Shown here: positions 1-12,508 of the stretch, in pieces | Layout: every line of letters begins with the position of its first letter | Numbering within the stretch: the stretch's first letter is position 1 | NCBI GenBank assembly: GCA_038501195.1 | Contig: JBBPUQ010000002.1 | Location: 1,302,001-1,366,000, forward strand | Direction of reading: 5' to 3' | From: Nemania diffusa | Taxonomy: Eukaryota; Ascomycota; Sordariomycetes; Xylariales; Xylariaceae | Length of the DNA stretch: 64,000 bases | Notes under the pieces: generated by a model | Database searches by the model: none | Told to the model about the DNA's origin: nothing | Seen by the model: only the letters and a program-made list of their open reading frames with translations | Position numbers and translations under genes: made by a program

Positions 1-156
1 GATACGTAGCGATTTCATTCGGGGCACATAAATTGACTAACCTCTTCCTCATCTAGCCTGAGTTCGCTCTCTCACGCTCCGAATGACTCTCGAACAGTAC
101 CGAGCCCCATTGCCAGCACGAAACCAATAGGTTCTGCTGCTGTAGGCCTACCGAAA

Positions 157-3100
157 ATGGCCAGTGGATCATCCCTCTCGCAGGTTGAGTCGACGAGAGT
201 AGCCCCGAGAACATCCTCAATCGACTCGGCAGTCTCGGCGATTTCGTCGCGAGCGCCCTCGCAGCAAAGTTCACAAGACGATGTCGCCAATCTGATTCGA
301 GCAGCCGGGACCCCTGAAGCTGTTATTCAATATCTGTTGAAAGAGAAGCAGTCCCAGTCCCAGCAAAATACGCAGCTATGGCGCCTAGTAGATAAACAGA
401 GGGCTATGATATTAGGCCTCAATAAAGATTTAGATCGGGCCTTAAAAGAAAAAGAGAAGTACAGGAAGAAGCTGAAGGAGGTGATTGCTATCCATGACGA
501 CCATACAAAACCCAATGTTGCATCGTCGAGGACAGAAAGCCTTCAAACTGTCGAGGTGAAGGTTTCGAAACCAGAATCCAGTAATGCACCTCGGTCGCCT
601 TCAAACCTCGACTCGGACAGTACAAAGCATTCCCCTGTAGATATGTCACTCGCTCCCTATCCAATCACTCCTCCTGCGGATCGGATACCGCATGAAAATC
701 CTTCGAAGGTCCAAGAAATGCTGGATCCTTCGCATGCTATGCCAAAGGCTTCGGAGCATGCTCTAGATCATTTTGACCACGAGGAACAGGACCGCATTGC
801 TGACGCAGTAAAGAATGCTACTAATGCTGCAAATGAACTGCCCATTCATATTGGGTTGCCTCCGTCGAGAAGTCTTCCGAGTAAACCTCCGCGCGCACCT
901 CAACCAAAGCCCCCGACCGTAGCCATCATCGAAGCGACTCCATTAATAGACCAAGGGATTTCACAGTTCCCGCCTCCGCCCGCGCCACCCCCTCGAAAAC
1001 CTCCACCTGCCCCCTTACAGCTGAAGAAAACCCCCAATTTGACGCGGGCACCAGCTGTCGATGATGAAAACGATTCCGAGTCAGATTACGATTCTTTACT
1101 AGAAGTAGATGAGATTCCGAATACCGAGTCAAGGGGACGAAGGCGTACTAGAGAGGACGACGACCGCGAGCGAGAAATTATTGCACAGCAGGAGGCCGAA
1201 GCCCGAAGCCTGTCAAAGAAAAGCAAAAAGGGTAGCCAAAAAGGAACGCCGACTCCAGAAGAGACTCAGCACACAGGAATGGACTTACCCGTCAGCCCTC
1301 GTACTAAAGTACCTCAACCGTTGATCGTGCGAGACAACGTCCCAGCATCGTTAGTTGGCATGCTTAGTGCGAACGGGTCCCAACAGACGCTGCACCCCGC
1401 GATGATAAGTCCAGGATTGCCATCAAGCCCTCGGCCCTCTGCATTCTCGCCGCCACTGTCACCCCGCGGCATGACTTCAGGCGCAGTTCCACTGTCTCCT
1501 AGAGCGCCTCGACAACCAATACCGCTCCCACCAAACACACCCAAATTCCATCCTGTTTCTTCTGAGTCGCTGAACCTCACCTCACCTCAACCGCTCCATG
1601 TTACCAAGGAGACACAAAACCCCGAGCAACCCCGACGCACCGAGATATTCCGCGGTCTTATTACCGAGGAATATCCTGATCTGCTACTCCCTCCAAATGC
1701 CCTCCCATCTGTTGCTGTCAAAGTCGCCTCGTCTCGGATGAGACCATCCCGGGCGAGTCTACTTTCTCTCACGCAACTTGAAGAAGACCCCGTTTTCACA
1801 CTCGCGATCCTGTCTAGATTCGGGGGCGGTGAGCTGTGGAGGGTGGAAAAGGATAGCAGCTCACTCGCAAAGCTGGACCAAAGAATGAAACAATGCTCCT
1901 CCTTCACCGCTAAAACTCCTGATCGATCCCTATTTAGTGGTCACGCTCCTGCTAAGCTGGATGCTCGCCGCACCATCCTCGATAACTATCTGGATGAGCT
2001 GTTGAATACTCTGCTTGATCTGCCGACTGCCGTCGAACTCTGTAAATACCTTTCTACCAATGCTTTACCTCCTAATAGTGACGAACCTTCGCTTGTAAAC
2101 GCCACAAGCGGCGAGCCAAGCCCTCAAAAGAAGGGGCCAGATGGAAGACCTCACAAAAATGGCTATCTCACGAAGAGAGGGAAAAATTTTGGCGGATGGA
2201 AAGCGCGATATTTCGTGCTCGATAGCCCTAACCTGAGGTATTATGAAACTCCTGGAGGAGCTCATCTAGGCACTATCAAGCTCCTTGGGGCGCAGATTGG
2301 CAAGCAGGCCCAGCACAATACCGATTCCTCTCCAGCGGGCGCTCCGAATGGTGAAGAGCCCGACAACCAATATCGGCACGCATTCTTGGTTTTAGAGCCG
2401 AAGAAAAAGGATGCAAACAGCTACGTCAAGCATGTCCTGTGTGCTGAAAGTGACTTGGAGCGCGACCAATGGGTTGATACCCTTTTGCGTTGGATTGACT
2501 ACCGAGATCCAAACGAGGATGAGACTTCGCTCAAGTCCAGCACTCATAGCCATGGCAACCAGGCTCATGTGACGGGTGCAAACGCGAAAAAGAAAATGTA
2601 TGGGCAGGGGAAATCCCACGAATTAAGGAATGAGAGCCAAGATGCACTTATTGGGATGAGCTATGATACAGCCAAACAGGGCGATATTCCTGACGGCGCC
2701 CCAATCCGGCGACGAGGGACCGCAAGCCCAGAACTTCCGGAGAAACCAGTAACTTCATTATACACGATATCAGCTCCCAAGGACCCGCATATTATATCTG
2801 ACTCGGCTATATGGGGTAGTAGAACCAACCTACTTCAGCCCGGGCCTTCCAACGAGGAAAAGAAACAGCGTAAACGCAGTTTCTTTGGCTTCGGACCCAA
2901 AGCTCGTTCATCATCTGATGATCAAGACCCTCTTTACAATTCTAGTGGGGGCAGTACACCTCAGCCACAAGCCGAGTCTCGCGGTCCAGTACGACAAGTT
3001 TTCGGGGCACCACTGGCTGAAGCCGTGCGGTATTGCGGACCCGTTGATACCAATGTCCCCTTACCAGCCGTTGTCTATCGCTGTATTCAGTATCTTGACA

Positions 3101-4062
3101 TGAAGAACGCAATTATGGAGGAGGGAATTTTCCGCCTCAGTGGCTCTAATCTTGTAATCAAGCAATTGCGTGAACGATTTAACCAAGAGGGTGATGTGAA
3201 TCTTATTACGGATGAGACCTACTACGACATTCACGCTGTCGCCTCACTCTTAAAGCTCTATCTACGCGAGCTCCCTACGACTATTCTCACTCGAGATCTG
3301 CATATGCAGTTCGTGGCGGTCACGGAAATGGTAAATCACCCAGAAAAGATTGCGGCATTGTCAGAACTTGTGCAACGCCTCCCGCTTGCTAACGAGACAC
3401 TGCTCAAATATCTCATCGCCTTCATGATTAAAATAATCAACCACTCCGACATGAATAAGATGACAGTGCGCAACGTGGGCATAGTCTTTTCGCCTACATT
3501 AAACATCCCAGCCCCTGTGTTTGCTCTCCTTTTACAGAATTACCAAGGCATTTTTGGCATTGAGCCTGAGGAATACGAACTGCCATCGCCTGTTTCGGAA
3601 GCAGATTCCCGACCACCCGTTGAAGCACAGCCACGACGCCCCTCGACCGCTGGCACCACCGAGTCACCCCATCGACAACGACTCGTAGAACAAGTGCAGC
3701 AACGATCGACGCCTACACCGCCGGGTATCCGAGCTGTGGGTACACCACCACCTAGACAGGCTGCGCCCCAGGGACTCAACATACAGGCAACTACTCGTCC
3801 GGCTTACGAAAGTGGCTTTTCTGCGCCGCCAGGTTTTGACCCGACGACGGCGATGGCCCCGGCGTTTAAACAGCCGACATATGATCGGCCTCATTATGGC
3901 TATGGATCTCCTTACGAACAAGACTATAGCTCGAACCCGAATGGCATGCTTGACGCATCTTTTAGCAATAAGGCTAAGCGACGGGAGAGTTCGATGTTTA
4001 TGGGGAACGTGGTGAACCATCAGACTTCGAATAGCCGGCTGAGGGAAGAAACGAGAATGTAG
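157..4062 (+). CDS. PX-PH-RhoGAP protein, Bem3-like Rho/Cdc42 GTPase-activating protein
   Basis: A single open frame of 1301 aa starts at the ATG at 157. The order of parts is a Ser-rich N-terminus with a charged coiled-coil segment (about residues 50-115), a long Pro/Ser-rich linker, a PX-like domain (about 495-635), a PH domain (about 663-780, beginning KNGYLTKRGKNFGGWKARYF), a low-complexity linker, and a RhoGAP domain (about 949-1135). The RhoGAP arginine finger is visible in EGIFRLSGS (Arg about 993), and RNVGIVFSPTLNIP is the usual late GAP motif. In yeasts and moulds this architecture (Bem3) stimulates GTP hydrolysis by Cdc42/Rho at sites of polar growth, with PX and PH binding phosphoinositides. 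The protein is of normal length and intact. Assignment to the RhoGAP family is secure; Bem3 orthology is inferred from domain order. The upstream 156 bases hold only 5' leader or promoter. Confidence 0.93.
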   Translation: MASGSSLSQVESTRVAPRTSSIDSAVSAISSRAPSQQSSQDDVANLIRAAGTPEAVIQYLLKEKQSQSQQNTQLWRLVDKQRAMILGLNKDLDRALKEKEKYRKKLKEVIAIHDDHTKPNVASSRTESLQTVEVKVSKPESSNAPRSPSNLDSDSTKHSPVDMSLAPYPITPPADRIPHENPSKVQEMLDPSHAMPKASEHALDHFDHEEQDRIADAVKNATNAANELPIHIGLPPSRSLPSKPPRAPQPKPPTVAIIEATPLIDQGISQFPPPPAPPPRKPPPAPLQLKKTPNLTRAPAVDDENDSESDYDSLLEVDEIPNTESRGRRRTREDDDREREIIAQQEAEARSLSKKSKKGSQKGTPTPEETQHTGMDLPVSPRTKVPQPLIVRDNVPASLVGMLSANGSQQTLHPAMISPGLPSSPRPSAFSPPLSPRGMTSGAVPLSPRAPRQPIPLPPNTPKFHPVSSESLNLTSPQPLHVTKETQNPEQPRRTEIFRGLITEEYPDLLLPPNALPSVAVKVASSRMRPSRASLLSLTQLEEDPVFTLAILSRFGGGELWRVEKDSSSLAKLDQRMKQCSSFTAKTPDRSLFSGHAPAKLDARRTILDNYLDELLNTLLDLPTAVELCKYLSTNALPPNSDEPSLVNATSGEPSPQKKGPDGRPHKNGYLTKRGKNFGGWKARYFVLDSPNLRYYETPGGAHLGTIKLLGAQIGKQAQHNTDSSPAGAPNGEEPDNQYRHAFLVLEPKKKDANSYVKHVLCAESDLERDQWVDTLLRWIDYRDPNEDETSLKSSTHSHGNQAHVTGANAKKKMYGQGKSHELRNESQDALIGMSYDTAKQGDIPDGAPIRRRGTASPELPEKPVTSLYTISAPKDPHIISDSAIWGSRTNLLQPGPSNEEKKQRKRSFFGFGPKARSSSDDQDPLYNSSGGSTPQPQAESRGPVRQVFGAPLAEAVRYCGPVDTNVPLPAVVYRCIQYLDMKNAIMEEGIFRLSGSNLVIKQLRERFNQEGDVNLITDETYYDIHAVASLLKLYLRELPTTILTRDLHMQFVAVTEMVNHPEKIAALSELVQRLPLANETLLKYLIAFMIKIINHSDMNKMTVRNVGIVFSPTLNIPAPVFALLLQNYQGIFGIEPEEYELPSPVSEADSRPPVEAQPRRPSTAGTTESPHRQRLVEQVQQRSTPTPPGIRAVGTPPPRQAAPQGLNIQATTRPAYESGFSAPPGFDPTTAMAPAFKQPTYDRPHYGYGSPYEQDYSSNPNGMLDASFSNKAKRRESSMFMGNVVNHQTSNSRLREETRM

Positions 4063-6762
4063 CGTGGTAGGGACTTGCCACGACACATATTCACGGCGAC
4101 CATATTGAACGATTTTCACTTCTGCACGCCCATATACCACCATCTCAAATATTTGTTTTCCATGGAGCGGAGATACCATGTTTCCTAACGGTCTTTTTTT
4201 TTTTCATGTTGGGCACCACCCTCCGGGAGCCACTGCATCAACGTTCTAGATAAGCGCTTTTTATCATTCTGCATTATCGGCTTGTTGGCGGTCGTCTGCG
4301 AGCATCTTTGCATCGCATACATGGCTGTATGCTGGCCGGGTCTTTTTGACCCTAATTTGTAATGATATCTATCTACTGGATGTGGGTTATGAATATTATT
4401 CATGGATACGTGTTTCGATGAAATGCACGTGTTGAGGGAATGGGGTTCAGGCTGTACTGGCTACGTAATTTGTACTATTGGACGACTGTATAAAATCTGT
4501 GAAACTCATGCCTAGGCTTAGTGACATGGCTCACTTGTAAAAAACCATGTCTCGATCACGAATAATCGATATAGAAGAAGCGATTCGGAGTTTAGTCGGC
4601 GTCCCATAAATGAATGTGCCCAAGTTTGGCCCGATGGTTTGGTAACGAACGGGTTGTTGTACTGTGGGTGTAAGTGTAGCAACAAGACAATATCCCTTGA
4701 TGATACGAAACTAGTTTGCCATAAGTCTCGGGCCACTCGAAATATAAAGGATGTCTTTTGTATTCGTAAATAAAGGTGCCGCCACTACCTCTTTCCAAGT
4801 TTTAGATATTTTTACTTAGGTAATATTAAATATAATAGTGATATTAAATTTAATTTGTAAAAGTTTATTGACATATACTCATATCAGGATAACGTCAAGG
4901 CATCTCTTGACATCGTCATACTCAGTAGCGCTGTAGTCTCTCAGCACGGTCCATCGTTCTTCCATGGTTCGGCAAGCCACCGGGCGAGACCAGTCATCTG
5001 GCTTTCCGGGAGGGTCGTCGGGCAATCGCTAGTCGTAGGCATCAGGGAACGTTTTGAGGACAATCACGGCTTGTGTTGAAGAATCGGAAGGACCATAAGC
5101 CGCATGCAAATCTGGCGGATAGTGGCATCCGCAGGGACAGCTTGGCTCGTCATGTAAGCCGTGGAGTTCGAGGCTTGGCCATCATCAGCCTTCAAGGCGC
5201 ATGGGTTGCAGGGCAAAGGTATCTTCTCCCGCCTGGTCGTGTGGCGGTTGTTTTAGGGCCGGTGTGGTAGGTGGGATCTCAAGCCACTCTAGCTCGACGC
5301 CTAGAAGTTGACGGATGTCACGGTACTAAACCTCAAGGAGGTTAAGACTATAGCACGGGCCTCAGCCCGTGTATACAAGTCAACAGGATAGGCTTCGCAG
5401 GTCTAGATAGAACTTCCCTCCTTGTGCAATAACAATAAGTCAATCTGGCAACACCAGCAGTCTGTTCTGTGACAGCGGATGAGAATCGAGAGTTGTGTGA
5501 CCGTTCGTCTCTATCTACAGGCCACGTGTTCAAGTGAGTTGTAGTGATGGACTGGTCATCAAGGCGGCATGGGAATTGTTATTATCGGGATTGTCATGTA
5601 AAATCAAAATGTGCTGAAATAGCTTCATAGCATGCGCGTGTTGCCTTCACTTTCCTTTTTCCTTTTTCCTTGATCAATAGATCTCTCACTAATTAGAGCT
5701 CTCCAAAATGCCTATTGAAGTGAAGACAATATGTACCTCTTTAGGTATGAATGCCTCTGATTGATAAGGACTCTCATTTACTGTGACGGAAAAAACGACG
5801 CCGTTAATCCCCAGTCAGAATTAACGGTTATATATGTGCTGTCACATTTACTTCAGGGCGAAAAGATAGGGGGTTGATTATGTAAGCAAATATGAATCTA
5901 CAATTACCTAGCCACTTTTCAATACCATTAGGTGACGAAGCGACGGGAACAGGAAGAAACGACTCACGTGAATTCATTACAAAGATGATAATCAGGCATA
6001 TTACAATAATTCGACATAATATTGACTATAGGTATAGTCTATCTATCATCCAATCCTCATCTTCCGTTGTAACGGCCCGCTCTTTCCCTTTGTCTAGTTT
6101 AACGTAGCTTTCTTCTAACGCAACGATAAGCTCCGTTGTCGGCCGGAATCAAGACTGTAATGTTCATGAGACCTATAAATAAAACACAGACTTGAGCGCC
6201 CTAATGCCAACTGGAGTGTCTTGAAATCTCCCAATGGCTCTTAATAATATTTAGAATTTTCATGGCTTGCCCGAGATCAACGGCGTCGTTTAGTCATAGC
6301 ACATACCAGAAACGAGTACTCATGTTTGATATTCATTTTACTATTTCCGTAACTTGAGAAACGACAGCCGTTTTAGTCATTTGTTCGCGAAGCCATAGAT
6401 GAAATACTTGGGTCTTGACACATAGGATCGATTATAACGTCAGAAATGGCAAAGCAGTGGCTAGAATAGGTATACATAGGTCGGTAGATATATTGGATCT
6501 ACTTTCAGTTCCACCTTCTACATATTGTGTATAGGTGCTAATAGGTTGGCATGGAAGCGTTCGGTAATGGGGTTTTCAAGAGCCAAAGACAGCCAGCTTC
6601 GGATTAAAAAGCTAAATGGTCTCTACTGCGCACGAAACTATTTTAATGCGACGAAATTACGACGGAAACAAAGCAGGTTAGTATTAAGGTTTTGACTTGG
6701 CTGGAGATTTTGTATCTCATACAAGAGAGTAAGGGCATTTATTTATTCAAAATAAATCACAC
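4063..6762. other. Intergenic region, no supportable gene
   Basis: Open frames are short and show no family motif. The stretch holds AT-rich patches (about 4800-4860) and a pair of inverted AAACGACGCCGTT motifs near 5790 and 6280 (see findings). No tRNA or clear transposon was recognised. Confidence 0.5.
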
Positions 6763-8323
6763 TTAGACAATGGGGTACCAGTGATGAAATTTACCCCAAG
6801 GATCAACACGACGTTTCAGTTTTTGTAGTCGGGAAAGGCTATTGCCATAAACGACTGTCAGGGCCTCATCACCGTGGGCGAAGTTGATATAGCTTTGAAA
6901 TGTTAGAACTGAACGGAAATAATAATAGCAAGGAACAATACATACGTTGAGTTTTCGACTAGCTTATCAGTAGCCCTTAGTAAATCGCGTGCCGCATTTC
7001 CAAAAGCTTCAGCTTGGTTATCCAGTGATTTATTATCGTACCACGGTATTGCAACAGCGTTGAAGTTAACGTGTCGAAAAGGAAACGCGCTCGAATCTGG
7101 GCTTATTGATCTTGCCTTAATAAGGGAATATGCTTCGAGAAGCACAACACTGTTTGCTGCTGTTGGCTTCTGTTGAAATTCGACGTATTTGTTCCATATC
7201 TGACGCCAAGTGCCCGGTACCATTTGTTGAAACCCTACGCCATAAGATGGTTTCCGACCCCCAAATGTGCAAAATCCATCACCGCCAGAGTTCCATTGAT
7301 TGTAAGGGACAACGGCAGTGGTATCAGTCATAGGTCCAATCTCATAAAGAGACCCGAATGCGGTGCGTCCTGTTGTTGCATTTCCTTTGTATAGAAAAGG
7401 CGTGACCAATATTGTCGGCTGATTCGTTGGCGACCCATCGGAAATAAAATACATGAAGACATTCATCTCTGGCTCGAGTTCCAGATCCTGAATCGCCTGC
7501 ACAACTAGTTCGAGCTTGTTGGGATCGAATGTCAAGCCACCTGTCCATGCTACCATGTCGTTCTGAGTAGCAGGGCGAGATTTTACGACCGCAGAGGTCA
7601 CAATGCCGAAGTTTGGGCCAGCCCCCTTAAGGCCCCAAAAGAGATCTGGATCAGATGTAGCTGTTACATTGTGAAACCGACCATCAGCAGTAACGATTTG
7701 CACTGAGATGATATTGTCGACCCCGAAGCCGAATAAACCTATTAGGTTTCCATACCCACCACCAAGAATAGCCCCAAGTGCTCCAACGCAGTTGCAGTTG
7801 CCTGTCTCAACCAAAGCTCCCGCAGCATAAGCATGTGCGATAGTATTGCTTATGTTAGACCCTCCCCCAATGGTAGCTTGAGTTTTGTCCGCATTGAATG
7901 TCACTTGGTTCAAGCGGGCTAGGTTGATGAGCACACCATTAGTGCCGAGGTCCAGTAGTGTTGCCCACCCTGCGCCTCCATTTTGGGCCAAAAATGGGAT
8001 TGCTTTTCCCGTGCAGTATTCAACCTGCTCCCCGCAAGGCGGTCAGTGAATAAGCCTGTGGTTTGTAATCAAGAGAGCAATTGGAAAGTGTATACCGTGG
8101 TTGCAACGTCCTGAGCCGTCTGAACGTTCACAACAGCTCCTGGAGTGGGTGCATCAAAAAGGCTCCAACGTGGCGGCGTATCTAGAGATATTAGACCTCC
8201 CCTAGACAGACGTGGCGACAACTCATCCTGCAGCTGCTGTATGATTGGGGCCTTGTTGATGACTGTGGCTTTCGCAAGACTCGGATAGAGTACGAAAGAC
8301 GCAATCAGAGGTATAAGCTTCAT
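6763..8323 (-). CDS. Secreted FAD-linked oxidoreductase (BBE/PCMH family)
   Basis: Three exons were reconstructed: 8323-8096, 8024-6946 and 6892-6763 (introns 71 and 53 bp), giving 478 aa. The start at 8323 is preferred because MKLIPLIASFVLYPSLAKA is a good signal peptide; an in-frame ATG at 8395 would only add a polar 24-residue leader. The PCMH FAD domain follows, with GNCNCVGALGAILGGGYGN (the family's Cys-containing FAD loop), and the C-terminus has the berberine-bridge-enzyme signature (YINFAHGDEALTVVYG, then RLQKLKRRVDPWGKFHHW). The position that is normally the FAD-linking His in a GGH motif reads AQNGGAG, so bicovalent flavinylation is unlikely. Such enzymes perform oxidative cyclisation or desaturation in fungal natural-product pathways. 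The substrate is unknown. It lies at the left end of the tailoring-gene block. Confidence 0.88.
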
Positions 8324-9524
8324 CGCGGCAAAGATTGACTGTTTTTGTGGCCTAGTTTTACTCGTGTGCACCATCAGCTGCATGAAATTCTTCATTCTAT
8401 TTATTGTAGATTAGGCCTATGGCGGCTTTGCCGGGTAGAAGAACTGCGAGTATAGTGTGATTGAATAAATACTGATTCATGATTAGTTCAGGGGGCAGGA
8501 GATCTATCACAGAACTTGTCAACTACAACATCATTCAAGCCACACACGACGCCAACTCGGCCCAAAATCAACCCGCCCACCTGCCTGATCCACTATCTTG
8601 CATTCATTTATTGTTTTTCTATTGCGTTTAGCACTATACGGTACTTACTAGGCAGTTTCTCCCCGTATATGAGATGTTATTTCGAGAGACGTACAGCTGC
8701 AATAACTCCTAGGATCAAGGGTCAGGAGACGCGGCCTCAAGGTGAGGCGATGCAACGCGCACAGTTAACCTAACTGCATAACGTCATTTACTCGGCGTAG
8801 ATATACTCGGCGAGCGTACAAGAAGCGATGGTAACAGTAGAAATTGACATGGATTCTCAGAAGTGCATCCTCCCGTTTCGTGGCTTACCATCCCACCTAG
8901 ATGGAACCCTTACGTATGCCGCTAGTATTCGCACGTTTAAACCGTATTGCAATAAAGGATTATATTACGTCTCTGTGACCGTTTACTTAGAGTCTGATAG
9001 GGTCGGGTCCTCATACCCGTATATTCTCAGCCCCCTGGACCACATAGCACATTCTGTATGTGACAATGGCTTAACAGAACTTTTTACTACATATTATTGA
9101 ATAGTAACTAGTCAACATTCACACATGTGCAGGATGTTGGAGTCACTTAATTCGCTTGTTCCTTCGCATACTACTGATTAGTAGTTGGACTATACTAGGA
9201 TAGATACTTAAAATACAACATCCTTTTTACATCTCTCGCCACAAAGAATACCTCGCGATCCCAGCTTCTAATCTCTCATTACTTCCTAGGATTATAATCA
9301 TGACAAGCTAGCGAATGGGGCAGACAATCGTTATCCTTACTACTTTACATTCTTTCCGGACCAAGAATACCCAGGGGTTAGAGGTAGGCAATGAACAAAA
9401 CTGCCAGGCGCTCATTATAACGGAAGTCGTAATTTGACTGCATGCAGTGCTATTTTAATCGGTGAAAATGCATGCATCTCGCTGAGACGTCGTATCAACT
9501 AATTTGAAGGACAAAAAGCGAGGC
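8324..9524. other. Intergenic region, no supportable gene
   Basis: This is the promoter side of the FAD oxidoreductase and the 3' side of the rhodopsin-domain gene. A 90-codon frame at 8828-9100 has an ATG but no recognisable motif and is not called. Confidence 0.45.
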
Positions 9525-10718
9525 CTAGACCGACTCTTCATAATCTTCTAAAGGCCCCGAGGCTCTTTTTGAAGAGGGCTTGTAGCTATCCAGCTCCTGC
9601 CACTTAGCTCTGTGCTCCAAGGTTGTCTGTTGCTGACGTTCGTGAGACTTAGTCCATATAGGTCGCAGTGTTGGGAGACAAGCCGATACCACAGCGACGG
9701 CTAACTCGATATTGGTCCAGAAGAAGACAGGCGATGTATAATCTCCAGAGAAGAATGTTAGCCAATTCCAATTGAGGCATAGCTCAATACCTACATGTTT
9801 CATCGTTGTAGTGATAGATGAACTCGGCACCAATCTGTACCAACGTAGCCAGTCGGGTAATACTGATAGCACAGACACTGTAAAGACTTGTATTAGATAC
9901 CACTTCCACTGAACATGATGTAGATAGAGGTAGTTACCCTGCTCCTAATAACAACATCCCAAGTACCCCAAGTCTCTCCTTCAACGGTAGTTGAAGTCGT
10001 AAAACCATGGGAATGGGTATAGTCAAAATGACTACATCAACGATCAAGTCGGTAGCTACGACTGAGAGCCACATTGGAACGGCATTAATGCACTTATTGC
10101 CATAGAATGATTCTACAAGTGCCGTTATTGGGTAGCAAGTGAAGAGGTTTGAGAAGAAATAAGCAATGGTCCATGCGGCCACAACTCCAAGCATCACGTT
10201 GACAGTCCATCGGAAAGAACGGACTGTACTGAAAATGCTCTTGTAGAAGAGTAGAATCGATGACTTGACTAGCCCAAAACCCACGACGCTTAGGATATTA
10301 ACTGCGAATTTAGTCTAAGAGATATGGGGTTAGGGCAACTGTAAGTTTTGAGGGATGGTACTCATTTTCGAACCTTCTCATAGACGAGGAATCGAGGGTC
10401 ATCTAGAATTGGCTGGCCATCTGGCCCGACGACTTGATGTTGACCTAACTGCCCGTCAACCGCGGCTGACCGCTTAAACGTTAGCAGTTGTCATCGGGTT
10501 ATCAGTAATTTTGATAAAGTATTGGACACACCGTATAGTTGAAGGCTCGAACAGACGATGCCGAACACCAATGCTCCGGCGCAAAGATAGTCGTCAAGAC
10601 CTAACGGCTTTCCTTTGAGGAATCTCGCCCAAATTCGCAAAGCAACAAAAATTGAGGGTACAATCATGAAAGTGACAGCAAGACCTATGATTAGGTCTTT
10701 ACTGTATGACTGCTGCAT
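9525..10718 (-). CDS. Rhodopsin-domain seven-TM integral membrane protein
   Basis: Five exons were reconstructed with consistent phases: 10718-10532, 10465-10374, 10314-9938, 9877-9795 and 9742-9525, giving 318 aa. Seven hydrophobic segments are visible. Family landmarks are GLDDYLCAGAL after TM1, TKFAVNILSVVGFGLVKSSI in TM3, LLLGAGVCAISITRLATLV in TM6, and the TM7 motif FFWTNIELAVAVVSACLPTL. These match the fungal 'rhodopsin domain' membrane proteins related to the PTH11-like receptors, but no N-terminal CFEM cysteine domain is present. The role is unknown; members are often found beside secondary-metabolite genes. The donor of the intron at 10315-10373 reads GTTCGA, which is unusual, so that junction is the least certain. 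The tail is Lys/Glu-rich and cytosolic. Confidence 0.85.
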
Positions 10719-12508
10719 TTTGATTAATATCTGGCAGCTTGTTTGTAAAGGTTAGTACAATGGCCCGAGAAGGACTTGCAACCTAGCCTTTATGAACGAA
10801 GGTGAAGTGCTCATGGTGCGAAGTATAAGCCGGCCGATGTAACATAAATTCCTCGGAAGGATTACATTAAAACGCAGGGCATTTGGGCTGGCAACTCCGA
10901 GACCAATTCTCTAACATACCCTCATATCTCTCTGAAGTATGGTGATAGCCCCTAACTCCTAACACCTTGCTCGACATTTATCTAACAAACATGTTAAGGG
11001 CAAATTGCGTGGGTTCATGGGATTGTCAATCCACTAAAAGCTTAATAGTGATGCACTTAAGATACTAAAGTTTCTAACGCCTTTTCAGAAGTTCCACTGG
11101 TATTCTCACATCTGAAAAATCCTGGCGACGGTGAACTTCAAAACGGTAGTGGAACGGAACAACGACACAGTAAATGCGGAATAAAAGCCATTAGAATGAA
11201 GAGTACCACGTCTGCAAGCCCTCATTCTACCCATGTCACGTTCTAATAGCACGGTAGCTATTTATGTCCTAACAGACATCAATTGTCCACGGCCGTGGAT
11301 ACTTCTTTCCTACTACATGAGTCGTGTTACTCGATCCGGTGTGATCGACTGAGGAAATCCGCATACAGGTGATGCAATATCATACGCCTTCAACTTCTTA
11401 CTGCATCCACATTACTGTTGAAGAGGGGTAGCAGGTTTCGGTTCATCCGACACGTTAGGTCGTGACACGGTGAGGCTGCATCGGATACACTGCCGCGCTG
11501 AAGCGTTTACAGCTAGCATGCACCCAGACTCTTATCTGCAAGAGACAATAGGTGGTGCTTGTGGCGCATAGAGGCTTGACCTTTCGGCATACTACCTAAA
11601 GTGTGAGAAAAATACCCTTGCACAAGGGTTTCTAAAGCCTTGCCTATGATGTCGAGCGGAGTGGCACACGATAGACTGCTTAAATTTGAAGAGAAATATA
11701 TGGAATACATATAGTGATGGTTTGCTGCAGGCGGTACCTAATCGGAGATATCTAGCGTGTAGCTGCCGGTATGACGTCAACGGCTTTACAGCCACAAGGG
11801 CCAAAGGGATAAAAGTCTAGTTAACAACTGGCAGATTAAATATTAATATATATAAATTTTAAAATAATATATATAACATTTAAAAAAATATAATAACTTA
11901 AATTTTACCAAAACTTGCTGTTAATCTGACCTTTGTCTTTTAGGTCATTATCCTCATTTCCTTCAGATGTGCTGACACGTCTTAATCTACAAGGTAGGTA
12001 GGGCACCCCTGAATTACTCCACGGTTGGTGTCAGGTTTCCTCTCTCATACAATATGCTGCGCGCAAGATGCAGAATGCGACGCATGGAACTCACAAATGA
12101 TATTTCATGCAGCCTTTCCTTTGTCCTTTGTAAATTGTCTATCACCACCTGTACTACGGTTACAGTTGGTATTTCTAATCGAGTAGGATAATGCTTCTCG
12201 GAGCGCGTCGGCTGCACGCCGTGAAGATCTTATTCCTAACAGAGTAACTTGGTCGAGTTGTAAATTACCTTGGCCCTGTCTTATCAGCATGCGGCTTATC
12301 CAACTTGCATCTATCTACAATGCTACGGCTTGATGCCAACAATATCATTCGCCATTGTTTTGCAATCTGGGTCACGATTGCCACTGCGGTCTGATGTTGG
12401 GTCTAGATGTATTTACAGCAGTCTGAGGGGAAATACATAAAAGCACACACTGTATCCATCGTCCTGAACTGTAACCTTATCCATCGACCAGGCTGCAAAC
12501 TCATCACA
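10719..12508. other. Intergenic region, no supportable gene
   Basis: Only short frames without motifs are present. A ~100-bp very AT-rich patch lies at about 11835-11930, bounded by short inverted sequences (GCAGATTAA and TTAATCTG), possibly a RIP-decayed scrap. Confidence 0.4.

Noticed and set aside
8828..9100. 90-aa ORF upstream of the FAD oxidoreductase
   Set aside because: No motif, signal peptide or splice context; length expected by chance in this gap.
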